Counted from the first letter of the stretch, positions 25,574-38,083 are shown. The stretch: DNA of 64,000 nucleotides from Diatrype stigma (GCA_022225965.2 JAKJXP020000027.1:62001-126000); one strand, 5' to 3'. The notes: generated by a model not told the origin, from the letters alone. Translations and numbers: made by a program.

Positions 25574-27364
25574 TCAGTAAACGCTGCCCTTGATACTCCT
25601 ATCCTGCGCCTCGGCCTTGTCAAGGTCCTCGTCGCCGTCGCCGTCGGCGTCGGCTTCGGCCTCGTCGCCGCCGTCCGACGACCCCTGGTCCGAGTGCTGC
25701 GGCGCATCGCCAAGCCTATTGGCGTGCGCGTGCGTGTGTGCGTGGTGGCTGCTCAAATACTTGGCGCCGGCGGCGGCGAGAGCGGCATCCTTGCCGTTGG
25801 TATTGTTGTTGTTGTTCGCCCCGTTCCGATCGCCGCCGGCGCCCATCTTGACGCGCTCGGCCCGGCTGGCCAGGCGGCGGCGGGCGTCGTCCTCGGAGAT
25901 CTCGGACGTCTCCTCCTCGCTCGCGTGACCCGAGTACGTGCCGCCCCCGTCGCGGCCCACGTGGAGGTAGGCGGGCCGGTTCAGCAGCGCGGCCTTGGTC
26001 AGCGGCGGGTGGCCCCGGAGGCGGTCCCCGATGTTGATGAAGGACGGCGTGCCGTCGGGCGAGGACACCACCTCCTCCCGGGCCCGGGTCACGTCGATGT
26101 CTGGCAGCCGCGTCTCCGGCGGGGTGACGCGGCCGCGGGGGTCGTCCGAGTCGTCGTCGGAGTTGTTCGGCCCGAGCTGCTTCCCGATGGCCCGGCGGCT
26201 GGCGATGGTCGCTGCAGCGGCGGCGCCGGCGTTTCCGTTGGTGCCGCCACCGCCGACACCGCCGGAACCGTGGCTGAAGTTGTGCTTGGCGTGGAACTCG
26301 TCGTCTTGCCGGAGCTCGGCGAGATCCCTCCGTATCTTGAAATTCTGGCCGTGATTGCACCCTTGGGGACAGCCCCCCCACTTCCGAGGGGTGTGGACGT
26401 GCTTCTCCATCTTGGTCGAGTCTTTGCTGCTGTTGGCCTTGCCGCCGCCGTTCTCCTTTTCCTCCTTGGCCATCAGGGCGGCCCGCTCGCGGCGGAGCTC
26501 CGACCAGGTGCGGAGCTTGTTCTCTAAGATGTACTTGCCGGTCTCGAACTGCTGGCGCATGATGAGGAACTCGCAATGGTTGACGTTGCGCAGGTCCTCG
26601 AAGTACTCGACGGTGAAATGATACCACTTCATCAAGAACACACGCGACATGAGGCCGTGCGTTACTACATAGGAAGAGCTGTTAGGGCAACACAGAAAAC
26701 CAAGCGGACAAGCGAGCAAGTAAACAAGGTCGAGGATTTGAGCACGAACGCCATGGTGTACATACCGAGCACGCAAACACTGGGGAAGTCATCCTCCCCG
26801 AACTGGCGCCACAAGCTCTCGTTGAAGCCGGAGACGCGGTCGTAGGCGTCGGCGGCGCTCTCGCCGTCGGGGATGCGGTAGAAGAAATGGCCGTAGTCGG
26901 CGCGCTCCTGCCACATGCGCTCCATCTCGGCGCTGCAGGGCTGGAAGTTCCCAAAGTCCTGCTCCCGCAGGCGGGGCTCCTCGTATACCTTGATGCCGTC
27001 TCGCTTGAAGGGGGTGGGCTCGGGGTCTTCCGACGTCAGGGTCTCGAGGATGCCCTCGGTCGTCTCCCGCGTTCGGCGGTAGGGCGAGGTGAAGAACTGG
27101 ATGGTGTCCTCGGGCTTGAGCAGGGCTCGCAGTCGACGGCCAGCATCGCGAGCTTGGGCCCAGCCGTCTTGGGTCAGCTTGACCCGGTGGTCGGGGATGG
27201 TCTGATGGATCTCTCGGTTCTCTGCACGTCGTCGTCGTCGTATGTTAGTCCAGCTCTCTCTTCTACCCCGTTTATGCCTACGTAGCTATGTACGGAGAAA
27301 GGGACGTACTGTTTCCCTCTGACTGGGCATGCCTGATCAGGATGATAAGCCTTGGGCGACCCAT
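25574..27364 (-). CDS. Histidine phosphatase (phosphoglycerate mutase-like) protein
   Basis: Three exons (27364-27310, 27221-26766, 26664-25574; introns 88 and 101 nt) give 533 residues. The catalytic RHAQSEGN motif lies at residues 11-18 in exon 1 and joins KNREIHQTIPDHRV across intron 1. Further family signatures are RLREQDFGNFQ and VTHGLMSRVFLMKWYHF, the second formed across intron 2. The fold is the histidine-phosphatase superfamily. The closest described relatives I recall are the yeast Det1-type phosphatases linked to sterol transport; that role is inferred and weak. After about residue 250 comes a long disordered Gly/Ala/Asn/Asp-rich tail with acidic runs and a KWGGCPQGCNHGQNFK patch. 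Confidence 0.85.
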
Positions 27365-29666
27365 GGTCGTGATCTGTTTCCAAGAGCGCAGCGTGGTTCT
27401 GTCCGTTCTCGAAGTTCTGTGCAAGCAAGCAAGTCTAATAACAGGACGGATGGAAACCCCAAAGCTTCTAGTACTAGCGATAGAGAGAGAGAGAGCAAAG
27501 TGGGAGTGGCAGCAAGTGAGTGGAAGCGGCGAAGTTCCAGCTGGAAGAGTGTTTTTTATTATCCAAGTGACGATGGGTTTAGCTGCCCCTCGGTTCAGAA
27601 GACGACGGCGATCAGAGATCCAGTTATGATCTTTTTTTAGAGACAAGAACCCAAGCGCTGTCGCAGCCGCCTGTGCTACTGCCGGGATGAGCGAGTGCCT
27701 AGTTACCTAAAGTTGGGAGACGGGCAGATGGGCTGCTGTGTGCGCAGACTCGGATGTGTAATGACAGTAATGCAACAAGCACATGGAACATCTGATGTAG
27801 ACATACGAACATTTGGTGTATAGCTGGGTAGGTAAGTAAGTACGTCGGTAGATCAAGTGGTATGGATGCAATCGTGCAGTCGTGCAGTCGTGCAGTCATG
27901 CAGTCATAACTTCAGGCTGTTATTGTTTTATGCTCTTATTGTTACCTACTGATACCTGGACCTAATAGACTAGGACTAGTAATTGTAGTACTAGCAGTAA
28001 CTACCTAAAGTCATATGGTGGTGGTAAATGCAGTATATGCCATTGGTGCCATTGGTGCCATTGGTCTGGTGTTTGTCCAACGCCCCTTGGCCGGCCCGGG
28101 TAGTGTCCAGACAGCCCAGGGCAGCCAGGGATCTGCCCCTCCATCCCCTTCATGCGGCCCTGTTGTATGCTGCCAGCAACACCCGCGCCCCCTGCACGCC
28201 CCTGCACGCCGCCACTCGCCCGGCCACTAACCTGCGCTTAACTGTATGTATGTAGGTACCTAATAACTATGGAGGTAAAGGTTGAAGCCAAAGATCAGGC
28301 AGTAGGTAATTAGGCGGCAGGCAGGACATCAGGGTAGCCGTCCACCGGCAGTGGGGTAGCGCGCGTTTGGAGGCCGTTTCAGAGCAAAAGAGATCAGAGA
28401 GATTGTCCGGACTGTCGTGCATTTCTGGGTCTGCTAAACCACTTTGGGTATCGTCGGCGCATCTGGGACTCAGAAGCATTCGGAGTTGAGTCTTCGAAAC
28501 CGCTACGATAATTATTTGGTTAGCTATCCTTTACAAGTCACAACATACGTACGTATAAATAGCTGCGGCGGCGCACAGGCGGCACGAATAGGGTGATGGG
28601 ATGGTTTAGGGCTCGGATTAGGGTAAGGTTAGGATTAGCATTCTTGTGTGCATTCCCGATATCCCGATACAACCAACTACCTCTAAGTACCTAGGTATCA
28701 GACCAAAAGTATATATAGCTGTGTGAGAGCCAACATTACGTAGTACGGTAGGGGCCAAGTTGAGTTTGTGATGCGCCTGTCCACCTTGTCTTATCAAAAA
28801 GCCGTAACTATAGATACTAGTTAGTACCTACATTCAGGTAGGCATATGCCAAATGCTCATGCTCGTGCTCATGCCCGTTTACACCTATGAGTGATGGATG
28901 CAACAAGACATGATCAAAAAACTGGTAAACGCCTATGACGATCCCTCGACTGAACCTACCTGTCGGCTTATGTAGTAGTCTAAAAAAACCATACCAGATA
29001 TGACGGGGATTAAGACATCTAAAATGATAAAATGATTGCATTAAACTTAACTACTGATTGGTCCCCTGTTGAGGCTCCGCGAGGGTTGCCTAAGCAAGAC
29101 CTGGCAGCCCTGGCAAGGCCTGGGCAGCAGCCAGTCAGCTTGGCGGGTTTGGAGGTGGGATGTGGGTTGTATGTATAGTCATATGTACTGCACCTAGGTA
29201 AGATAAGGCAACCTCTGTAGCCAGACTTCGCGCCAGGCTGCAGGGGGTGGGGCAGGGCCGCTCCAAGGTTTGGTTTGGCCGCTGGCCGCCAAACACCGAA
29301 TAGGGATCTGACATCTGATAATCCCAAACATCGGATCCCAAACATCGGATCCTGAACATTTGCATCATCTTTTCTTCCCGCCACCTCTGGAGCCCCGAAA
29401 CATCCATCACCGATCTGAACAACCATAGTTACCTAATCCAGGTACCTATTGAGAAAACCCGATTGCTCAACCCCAGCTCCAGCTCCTGTCGCGCGAGTCC
29501 CATCCCGGGCAGGGGAAAACGCCAAACCTTGTGACCACCTCACTATCTTATCACCTCCTTCCGAACCTCCAACAACGCCCCCCTTCCCGGTCCTTTGCCG
29601 TTCTGCTACCGCCGTAGTAGTATAAACCATCACAAGACCAAGGGCGACAACAGCAACACCAACACA
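27365..29666. other. Intergenic region between divergent genes
   Basis: This region separates two divergent genes (phosphatase, minus; PRKRIP1-like, plus) and should carry both promoters. Visible features are a GTGCAGTC repeat at 27,873-27,906, a TGCCATTGG repeat near 28,037, TTAGGG-like telomeric motifs at 28,606-28,637, and a duplicated CCCAAACATCGGAT near 29,325. No gene is recognised. Confidence 0.55.
28606..28637 (+). repeat. Degenerate interstitial telomere-like repeat
   Basis: Two exact TTAGGG hexamers and two shortened TTAGG/TTAG copies occur within 32 bp. TTAGGG is the telomere unit of filamentous ascomycetes. The site lies about 1 kb upstream of the PRKRIP1-like gene and may be a degenerate interstitial telomeric sequence or a telobox-like factor site. 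Confidence 0.55.
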
Positions 29667-30464
29667 ATGTCCGGCGAAGGCCCCGAAAGCATCCCCACAT
29701 CCGCAGACCCGCGCTCGCGGCGGCCGACCAAGAAGCGCGCGCTGGCCACGCCCCTCGCGGCGCAGTCCGCCTCCCTCGAGGCGCTGTTCGCGCACCCGGA
29801 GCAGGAGATCCGGATGCCGCCCCCGCCCGCCCCCGCGTCCGGCACCGGCACCGGCAGTAGTCTCGCGTCGGGGAAGAAGCCGCTGCCGCCGCCGCCCGAG
29901 ATCGTGACGAACGTGCAGGGGTCGAGCGCGGGCGCCGGGTCGGGCGAGTTCCACGTGTACAAGGCGAGCCGGCGGCGCGAGTACGAGCGCCTGCGGCGCA
30001 TGGACGAGGAGGTCCGGCAGGAGGAGGCCGCGGCGCGGTTCGAGCGCGAGAGGGCCGAGCGCGAGCGCCGCGACGAGGAGAAGACGCGGCGGAACCGCGA
30101 GAAGAGGGAGAAGATGAAGGCGAGGAAGCAGCAGAATAGTAAGAAGGGAAATGGGAATGGGAATGGGAATGGGAATGGGAAGGAGAGCGGGAACGGGAAG
30201 GAGAACGAGAAGAACGCCGGCCCGCAGAACAACAGCAGCAATAATAAACCGAACGGCGGGATCAAAGGCCCCAGGGTCGATGCGGTCCCCAGACGGAGCG
30301 AGAAGGATGATGGTGTTGATGATGATGAGAAGAAGGAAGATCACGGGCATGGCGGGGATCGCAAGAAGCAGGACGGGGTCGCCGAGCAGGGAGAGCCGGA
30401 TCCTAAGAAGGGGGTCGCCGCTCCTGCTGAGGAGATACAAGGCATCATCATTGCGGAGGATTGA
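29667..30464 (+). CDS. PRKRIP1-like (DUF1168) spliceosome-associated protein
   Basis: A single exon encodes 265 residues. The N-terminal part (RRPTKKRALATPL), the GEFHVYKASRRREYERLR block at about residues 92-110 and the following highly charged helix to about 155 match the DUF1168/PRKRIP1 family, whose metazoan member is a component of the catalytic spliceosome. The expected location is nuclear. The C-terminus is lineage-variable: an in-frame GGGAAT hexamer array encodes alternating Gly-Asn (about residues 160-172), then acidic/lysine-rich disorder. ATG 29,667 is chosen because upstream in-frame starts are non-ATG. It is convergent with CCT3, 524 bp away. Confidence 0.8.
   Translation: MSGEGPESIPTSADPRSRRPTKKRALATPLAAQSASLEALFAHPEQEIRMPPPPAPASGTGTGSSLASGKKPLPPPPEIVTNVQGSSAGAGSGEFHVYKASRRREYERLRRMDEEVRQEEAAARFERERAERERRDEEKTRRNREKREKMKARKQQNSKKGNGNGNGNGNGKESGNGKENEKNAGPQNNSSNNKPNGGIKGPRVDAVPRRSEKDDGVDDDEKKEDHGHGGDRKKQDGVAEQGEPDPKKGVAAPAEEIQGIIIAED
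30146..30180 (+). repeat. In-frame GGGAAT hexamer array
   Basis: About five GGGAA(A/T) units lie inside the PRKRIP1-like coding region and encode a Gly-Asn run. A six-base unit keeps the frame when copy number changes. Confidence 0.85.
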
Positions 30465-30988
30465 ACGAATAGGCAAGCGAGCAAACGAGCGCATACGAAG
30501 ATATCCTATCCTGGTGGGCATCTACCGGAACGACAGCATCATCGACGTCGTTATGCTGTTTGTTCTTTATCCCGTCTGCATGTCGGGATATCGTGTAGGA
30601 ATAGTGTGTAGGAATGGGTCGGTGGACAGGTGGATGAGACAGGGGCTTTAGCTACCTAAGGAGGCTACTCTGGGCCAAGTTTCCATTATCTACCTAGCAG
30701 GAGACGCTTTCACGAGACTTCATTAAGTCGACCACTGTCACTCGACCACATGTATAAAAGGATACCACGGACAGATGCTTATTAATATACCTATACCTAA
30801 TGGCACACCTGATGACAGCAATGCAGTTTTTCATTTCTCTATCCCAGTGGGCCTACCTAATAAGAAGACCATCTAAGACCGTCTGATGGTACAGGGTATG
30901 AGTTTTTGTTCCGGCATTTGCCCTCTCTGAAATGCATACATTGCATCGCCTTCTTTCATGCGTGCAGTGTAGCTCAGTTCACAACCGC
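30465..30988. other. Convergent 3' intergenic region
   Basis: This holds the 3' ends of the PRKRIP1-like gene (+) and CCT3 (-). Nothing else is seen in it. Confidence 0.6.
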
Positions 30989-32948
30989 TCAATCATCGCC
31001 ACCACCCATTCCAGAGGCCCCAACCTGCTGTGCCTTCTTGGCACTGCAAATATCGTCAACTCTCAGCAAGAGACAAGCAGCCTGTAAGTTTTAGTAAAGT
31101 CAGCGTGGAACGTCTACGGCAAGTCAAGACCGGGATGGGATATAATATGAGACTTACCTCGATGGCCGTCTTGATGCTCTGGAGCTTGATGGCCTCCGGC
31201 TCCCAGATGCCGTACTCTTGCATGTCCGCAATGCCACCTGTCTCTCCGTTGATGCCCCAAGAGCTCTTGCCCTCGGAATGCTTGGCCCGCAGCTCGGTGA
31301 GCACTCGGACGGGGCTGGCACCCGCGTTCTGGATGAGCGTCCGGGGGATGACCTCCAGAGCATCAGCGACAGCCTTGTAAGGCCATTGCTGGACGCCCTC
31401 GATGCTCTTTGCCAGTTGCCCTAAGCGCACGGCCACGGCCATCTCCGTGGCACCTCCGCCCGGCGATAGTCTCGGGTGGAACATGACGTTTCGGGCCACG
31501 CCCATGGCATCTTGCAGGTTTCGCTCGATCTCGTTCAGGATGTCCTTCGAGGGTCCACGCAGGAGGATGGTGCAGGCCTTGGGGGTTCGGCACTTGGTGA
31601 GGAAGGAGAAGTACTCATCACCGATCTTCTCGATCTCGAACAAGCCACACTTCGTGCCAATATCGGACTCTTGTAGGTCTTCCACGCGGTTCACAATCGT
31701 TGCGCCGGTCGCTCTGGCTATTCTGTTGTTATCTGTTTTGCGTACTCTTCGGAGAGCTGTGACGTTGGCCTTCATGAAGTAATGCTGCGCCAGGTCGGAC
31801 ACGCCCTTCTCCGTGATGACGAGGTCGGGCTTGAAGGCCAGGATGGCCTCGCACATGGTCTTGATCGCCTCCTCCTCTATCTGCAGAATCCGGTTCCAGT
31901 CCTCCTCCTTGCTGATCTCGATGTTTGTTTGCGATTCACCCTTCTTGTATTCCAGGTTGCAGTCCAACAGCACGATCCTCGGGTTCTCGATCCGTCTTCG
32001 CATCTTCGGGTGGGTAATGTCCTTGTTCAGCATGACGCCGTCCAACACCGTGCTGTCTTCGATCTCGCCGCCGGGCACCTTTTCCACACGCGCATACCGC
32101 TTGATGTCGACTTCACGCTTGCCGTTGCCGACCTCCCAGCTGACGGTCCGGACGGCGTTGAGGGCCAAGCTACACATCAGATCAGACCACCTCGAGACGA
32201 ACTTGGTGCCGATAGAGGAAGATATTAAGCTGTTCATGGCCTTGTCGTCGTTGATGTCGATGGGCAGGGAAATCTCGTCGATGATCTCGAGGGCATCCTT
32301 CAAGGCACGCTTGAAGGCGGAGATGATGACAACCGGGTGTATATTCCGCTCGAGCTGAGGCAGTGCTTGTGCCAGAATCTCACCGCCTGTTACAGTTAGG
32401 GACGGGACAGGAGAAAGCACGGGGGTAGAGTAGAACTGCATGTTGCAGGAGGAATGCGTACCTAGAATAATGACTGATGTCGTGCCATCGCCGACTTCCT
32501 CGTCTTGTGTTCTACTGAGCTCGATCATGCTCTTCGCAGCGGGGTGCGACACCTCGATTTCTCGCAGGATAGCATGGCCGTCGTTCGTCAGCACTATGCC
32601 GCCCATGGGGTCTAGCAGCATCTTCAACATGGCCTTGGGACCAAGACATGATCGAATAATGTCGGACACACTACAGAGACAGGGGGTGAGTATCTGGCGA
32701 GAAGAGCAAGGCGGGCAGGGCAAGGCAGGTAGGGCAAGCAAGCAGGTCGCACGTACGTCTTTGCCGCGGCAATGTTGGATAACTGGGCTTTCCGGCCGGT
32801 CTGTCTCTCACCACTCTGGGTGTCTAAGCAGCTCGTTAGTTCAGTCTGATCCCATCACGCTGTCAGGAGCTACTGGGTGTTGGGTGTTGGGTGTTGGGTA
32901 TTGAGAGGGATGGAGGGGCTCACTCATAACCACAACGGGCGCCTGCAT
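30989..32948 (-). CDS. CCT3: T-complex protein 1 subunit gamma (CCT3)
   Basis: Five exons (32948-32924, 32823-32757, 32670-32462, 32386-31158, 31081-30989; introns 75 to 100 nt) encode 540 residues, the usual length for the family. The first coding exon holds only eight codons plus one base (MQAPVVVM). Chaperonin signatures are clear: SCLGPKAMLKMLLDPMGG, GDGTTSVIIL in the ATP site, and SPGGGATEMAV. The last exon ends in the gamma-type tail AQQVGASGMGGGDD, after RVDDICSA. The protein is one of eight subunits of the cytosolic TRiC/CCT ring that folds actin, tubulin and other clients with ATP. Intron 1 contains a GGGTGTT heptamer array (plus-strand reading). Confidence 0.96.
32875..32900. repeat. 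GGGTGTT heptamer tandem repeat in CCT3 intron 1
   Basis: Between three and four GGGTGTT-like units (last one GGGTATT) lie inside the 100-nt first intron of CCT3, so the transcript reads AACACCC repeats there. Confidence 0.85.
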
Positions 32949-33988
32949 CTTGAAGAGAGTTTGTCGGCTGTCCCCGAGAAATTCGGTAAAGTGTTGTAGA
33001 AACGGAGATCTCCCTAGATTCTGTTATTCTGCACAAGGACGCAACGGTATCGGTATTCTGGTGCTTGTTTGGTGATCTCAAAAGTTATTCAAGGTTGTCG
33101 CCTAGCAGCTTCCGAAGGTCCAAGGGTCTGGGGGAGCTCCACGAAATGGAGAAAATGTTTCACCGGGCAGGATAGTTGGAAGGTTCCAAGCTTGCGGCTT
33201 GGTAAGAGGGGCAGATGCAGTGGGCCTGGGTAGGGGCCTGGGGCTAACCACCTGGGCACCTGGACACCGGGCACCGAGCACCGGGCACCGGACGCCTGTG
33301 GGCCCGACACCCCCCGACTTCCAGGTCTCCGTATAACCTCGTAGCTACCTACTAGCTAGTAGGTACCTACACAATTCATCTTATTCGACAACATCACAAA
33401 TAACAGTGAAACAAGGTATATGTTAGGTGATGTGGATTTATTATGGTGCTATCACATTACGGAGTTCCAGCTCGTTACGACGGATCAAAATACTCATGAG
33501 GATCCTACGCCAACAAAGCCTTTTCATCATCCGTACCCTAGGAAGTAAACCTTACCAAGCCGGTAGCCATTGAACTCGAGAGCAGGCGGTGCCTATAAAG
33601 GAAGGCCTAGGTATTGGCCTAGGTATTGATGCCATCTTTACCATATGCGCCTGTTGCCCCCTCGATAAAAGCACCCCCTTCACGTTCCCCGAACTGTTGT
33701 TGTCCACCAACGCCTGGGGTATCCTCATATAGCAAATGCAAATAGTCGACCTTTCTCCGCGTAGCTGTTGACTTGGGGGTAGGGGGTCAAGAAATATAAC
33801 CCCTTACTCCCAATCTCCTGCAACGACGAAGAAAATGTCTGGAGCACATTTCCGGAAACACTAGTCATACATACATGAGTACATGCCGTGAAAGCAAGAT
33901 ACTGAACGCAGATCGAGACGAGACGAGATCCTTTGCAGGAGGTCCCTACCGACACGCAAAACCCAAATGCCACGGCGAGAAAAGGCCC
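32949..33988. other. CCT3 upstream / RSC9 downstream region
   Basis: This contains the CCT3 promoter and the 3' end of RSC9, which lies on the same strand. A short minisatellite of GGCACC-like units is present at 33,249-33,291, and two TAGGTATTG direct repeats near 33,604. No gene is recognised. Confidence 0.55.
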
Positions 33989-36900
33989 TCATGGGCGGTC
34001 ATCCTGCACGAGCTGTAGTAGAGACGCGACGTAGCCAGACTGCAAGTGGACTTTAGTTAGTTCTTCTGTCTTGGCTAGGTGATGGAGGGGTGCATGCAAC
34101 GCAACTACTCTTACTTACCATGTGCTTATTCAGCGTCATGATCTCGAAAAGGCGGACCGTCACAGGGCGGAACAGCTTCTCGTTCCAGCCGCCACCCTCG
34201 CCGCCCATCTCGTGTTCTTTCAGCAGCCGCTCTTGCGACTCCGTCTTCACGACGTTGCGGGCGATGTTGCGGAGTACCAGGACCGCGCTGAGGGGGATAC
34301 CGGCCGCGTGTTGGATGTCGGGGTTCTGTTCATCCTCGGTGTAAAGCGTTGTTTCCCAGGCCATAGGCATAGTCTTCGCAGGCTTAATGTATGACTTCTG
34401 CCGCTTGGCCGCGGGGTCAAGAGGGCTGACGAGGGGGTGCTTCTGCGACAGGACGTGCCCTTTGATATGGCCTGACAGATCTGAGAGCCTAGTTTTGCTA
34501 GGCGTCCGATGCTTGAAGCATCCATCCCAATCGCATGAAGCTAGAACTTCTCTGTTTGCGAACTTACCGTCATCCCCCGGGTTGATGCCTAGGTGTGTAG
34601 TCAAAATATGACGCCACATCTTCTCACTGTCAGCGATGAGGTAGTTGCACTTGTTCTGGGTGCCCTTGTCAGTGATCCATTGGCACTGGGAGTACTCTTC
34701 CTTAGTATCGTAGTCCACAGGAACAATGCGTGGACGAATTCCCTCTATAATGAAGCGCTGTCCCTCACCGGGTCCTCTGATAATCTGTGCCCGAGCATTC
34801 GCGTACACATGACTGACGTTTCTGATGAACTCAGCCGCATTGAGCGTACTACGTCCCGGACCGGTCTGGGCACCAAAAGATCTCTGGTAGGCCTGCCAAA
34901 TGGCAATCTGCGTGATGTGAGATTTGTCGTCATCTTCGAACAGGCTTTGGAGCCATTGGTAACATCTCTGAGGCTCTAGAGTGTTCAGCAGCCTTTCGTG
35001 AAGATCGCGGGGCAGAGCGGCGACCTCATCAGTTGCAGGTTGTTTAATCTCCTTTTCGAGCGTGTGCGGGAGCGCTTGTCTTTTGGCATTATGCGCTAGC
35101 AGCCTGACAAGATGTGGCACAACGCGCTCCATGTCGATGGCCTTCATTAGGGACTCGACGTTGGCGACGACAGCTGTGTACTGGTACAAGAAATCGAGGC
35201 ACGCATCCACAAGCTCCTCATCATTAAGAAGAAGCCAATTCATTATACTCTGCAGAGCCCAGGTAGGGACGTTCTGCAACCTGTTCGTAGTCTCCAAGTT
35301 CATCGAGATGCGACTGATGGCTCTTAGCACCGTTAAGATGGTGCCTCGGTCGGTCGAGTCGAGCTGTGCCAATAGTGTTTTGTACAATGCATCGTCAGAA
35401 TCCAAGCTGAGATTAGGAGTGACCTGTTCAGCGATATCAAGAGCGAGATGCTTGATCTCGACTAGCATCTCCAGGCGAGGGAGGTGCAAGATAATGCATA
35501 GAAGGTCCTTGAGCGAGCAAATGTCGGCCATATATACGGCATTCTCCGGTAACATGACCATGTTGCGAATGGTAAGGACAGCCTCGGTGATTCTAGTGAG
35601 GCGATCTGTAAAGTCAGCGGGCTGCATGTAGTCGAGAACCATCTTTGGCGTGAGCTTTGAGATGCGTTCAAGGATGTCATCCGTCCCATTGACTCCGTCG
35701 AGTATCGATAAATCCCAGATTTCTTGGTCTCCGGAGTAGGAAATCTGCCAGTCTATGTTGTAGAAGAGACTGCCGACCTCGAGAGCCTTCTCGATCAGCC
35801 CCTCAGCCAAGCCGAGGAACCCTTCGAACTTGTACTTGTCACCACGTTCGTAGGATATCTTGACCAGATGGTTGAGGGCAAAAGCTTGCTCGGATGGGAT
35901 ACCAGAGCGCAAGGATTGCAGACATCGCGTGTAGATATTCGGGCCGTCGTTACCAACTGAACACGTTAGTGAACAGAAACACGAGATTGCTAACATGATG
36001 ACTTACCTCCCGGCATTTGAGAACGCGCGGAGCCTTGAGGGTCAGCAACACCGGCAGCATGCATGCGTAGCAGACGCTGACGCTTAGCAAACTCAACGGG
36101 ATTATGCTTCGGAGTGCTGATAGGCCGAAGAGCAACGACGACCGGCTGCCGAGGTTCGAAAGCCTCCGTCAGACGAGATGCGGTCTCGGGGTTCGAGGGT
36201 GTGAAATGACTGGACGGGCCGTTAGATGGCCCGCCACGCTGCAAAGCAGCTTGTTGCGCCTGTATGAGATGAAGCGGGTTGTTGGCATTATGATGCGGCG
36301 GCAAGTGCTGCTGCTGGTGCTGCTGGTGCTGCTGATGCTGCTGTTGGTTGTGGCTAGCATGGGCACTGTGGTGGGCCGAGTTGGCCACAGGTGTGGATTG
36401 TTGCGAAGGAGTATGTCTGGTCTGACGACTTGGACCAGTTTCGGGCTGGAAGGGGACTCGTTGAGGAGGAGCTTCGCGTAGACGACCGGAAGCTCTGTTG
36501 CCAGACACCGGGGTGCTGGCCTCGGACGGTCGGTCTTCCTTGGCGGCAATCTCATCACCAGGTCGCTTAGAGGCCAGCTTGAAGCTCTCAACAGTGCGGG
36601 TCAGAACAGGGCCATGCTTGCTCGCACACGATTGGGCCTCGAGAATTTCCTTGGGCGGGGGCTCTTTTCCATACTGGTCCTTGATCCAGAAAGCTGCCAG
36701 ATATCGGTAGAAGTCTTGCTTGAGCTGGAAGGAAAGCTGGCCCATACCCTTATTATCATCAAAGAACATGCCTAACTCGTTGGCTAGGGCGCCCCAAGCC
36801 TTTTGTACTTTGCAAAGCTCATCATAACCTCCCTTCTCAATGACAGCCTTGTATAATCTGAACAGGTCGACCTTGACATGGCCGTGCATAGTCGGGAGCC

Positions 36901-37036
36901 GGGGCTGGGGTTCGAAGGATGTGCCGCGCTCCTCATGGAACTTGGCGAGCTTCTGTATGAACTCGGCATATTCGGGGGTTTCCTCGATTACATGTTTGGG
37001 ACCCTCCTTCTTAGGAGTGCTGCCCTTGGGAGGCAT
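33989..37036 (-). CDS. RSC9: RSC complex subunit RSC9 (ARID/RFX protein)
   Basis: Three exons (37036-36007, 35956-34119, 34039-33989; introns 50 and 79 nt) encode 972 residues. An ARID DNA-binding domain covers about residues 18-130 (VDLFRLYKAVIEKGGYDELC, then WGALANELG). A Gln/His-rich low-complexity stretch follows, then a long helical repeat region from about 344, an RFX-like winged helix (IAIWQAYQRSFGAQ), and C2H2-like zinc fingers (CNYL..H..H and CDWDGC..H..H). This order is that of fungal Rsc9, a subunit of the SWI/SNF-type RSC nucleosome remodeller in the nucleus. The last exon has only 16 codons plus stop (SGYVASLLQLVQDDRP). The promoter is shared with the divergent unknown gene at 38,084. 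Confidence 0.92.
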
Positions 37037-38083
37037 GTTGGGGGTTTATTCGCAAGCGGCGGGCAGAAGGCCGGCCAGGGAGGTCGGGAAGTATCGAGTT
37101 TTACAAATTATCGATCGGCGGGGGTTCCGGGTGTAGAATGTATTGCAAGCTGCACAGGGAAGATAGCCTGTTAAGTCAGGACCGACAGAAATCAGTAGAA
37201 ACGATGCCGACTCGGAGTGTTTCCCGAACGCGGCACGCGTTGTGCAGTAACTGCTGCAGGTAAATGCGATTCTTAATGGTGTTGCTACAAGGACGAATTG
37301 AAGATTACGAAGTTAATGGTGGAGATAAGAGGTGATGACGATCTCATCGCCAAGTACCTTCCGGTTGTCAACAGAGAATGTATTCGAAATTTGGAATGCG
37401 ACAATCAACGTGGTGTGAAAATTGTGTAATCATGGGAATAGAATCAGTTGGCTGAGATGGAGGTGCGAATTACAATAGGATGCAGCAGGTATGTACTATG
37501 TAAGGTTCGTTGGTTGGTTGTGTTGTATTGTACTTACAAGGCGCCTGTAGGTACTAGTTATTGTACATAACTACATACGCCGATATGATTGGAGCGCAGA
37601 ATTATGAGCTTCAACAAAGTCGAAGTACGCCGAAGTACCTGACAGTTAGTAACTATCAACTATCTACATACACAGTTAGCTACATATAGTTAGTTGGTTT
37701 ACTATACTACGCACCTAGTCTGTAGACAAAATACGTACTGGTCTGTGCACAATGCCATTATTACCCAGGCTGCCAGGATAATATCGTGAAGTTGGAGGAC
37801 CTCGAGGCAACTTCAATGTCCATTCAAAACGTAGTACCTTCCTTACAATTTTGGTTTCAACCCGAAAATATCAATCCCAGTTTCAATAAGGTTAACTCAA
37901 GAAAGGCAGGTACTATGTTATGTAGTTCATGTAGGCAACAGGGTAGGTACATACCTGCAGCTACTCATATCATGAGTAACTGGAGTCTCCTAAGTCACAA
38001 GACACAAGTCTTGTAGGTTTACATCACCTCTCGTCTCATTAGGTCTCGTATGAAGGTGGCGTTGCCCCAAGAGGCACTCCAAG
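37037..38083. promoter_or_regulatory. Divergent promoter region of RSC9 and unknown gene
   Basis: About 1 kb separates the two ATGs. The middle (37,480-37,740) is AT-rich with several TAGTTA/TAACTA motifs and TACATAC motifs. No coding frame is supported. Assignment as a bidirectional promoter comes only from gene orientation. Confidence 0.45.

Noticed and set aside
25694..26627. Long frames (277 and 303 codons) opposite or out of frame with the phosphatase gene
   Set aside because: Shadows caused by high GC3 of the real minus-strand gene, which has catalytic motifs and consistent splice phases.
29433..30521. 362-codon minus-strand frame antisense to the PRKRIP1-like gene
   Set aside because: Leucine/proline-rich shadow of the charged plus-strand protein. 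The plus frame has the family match.
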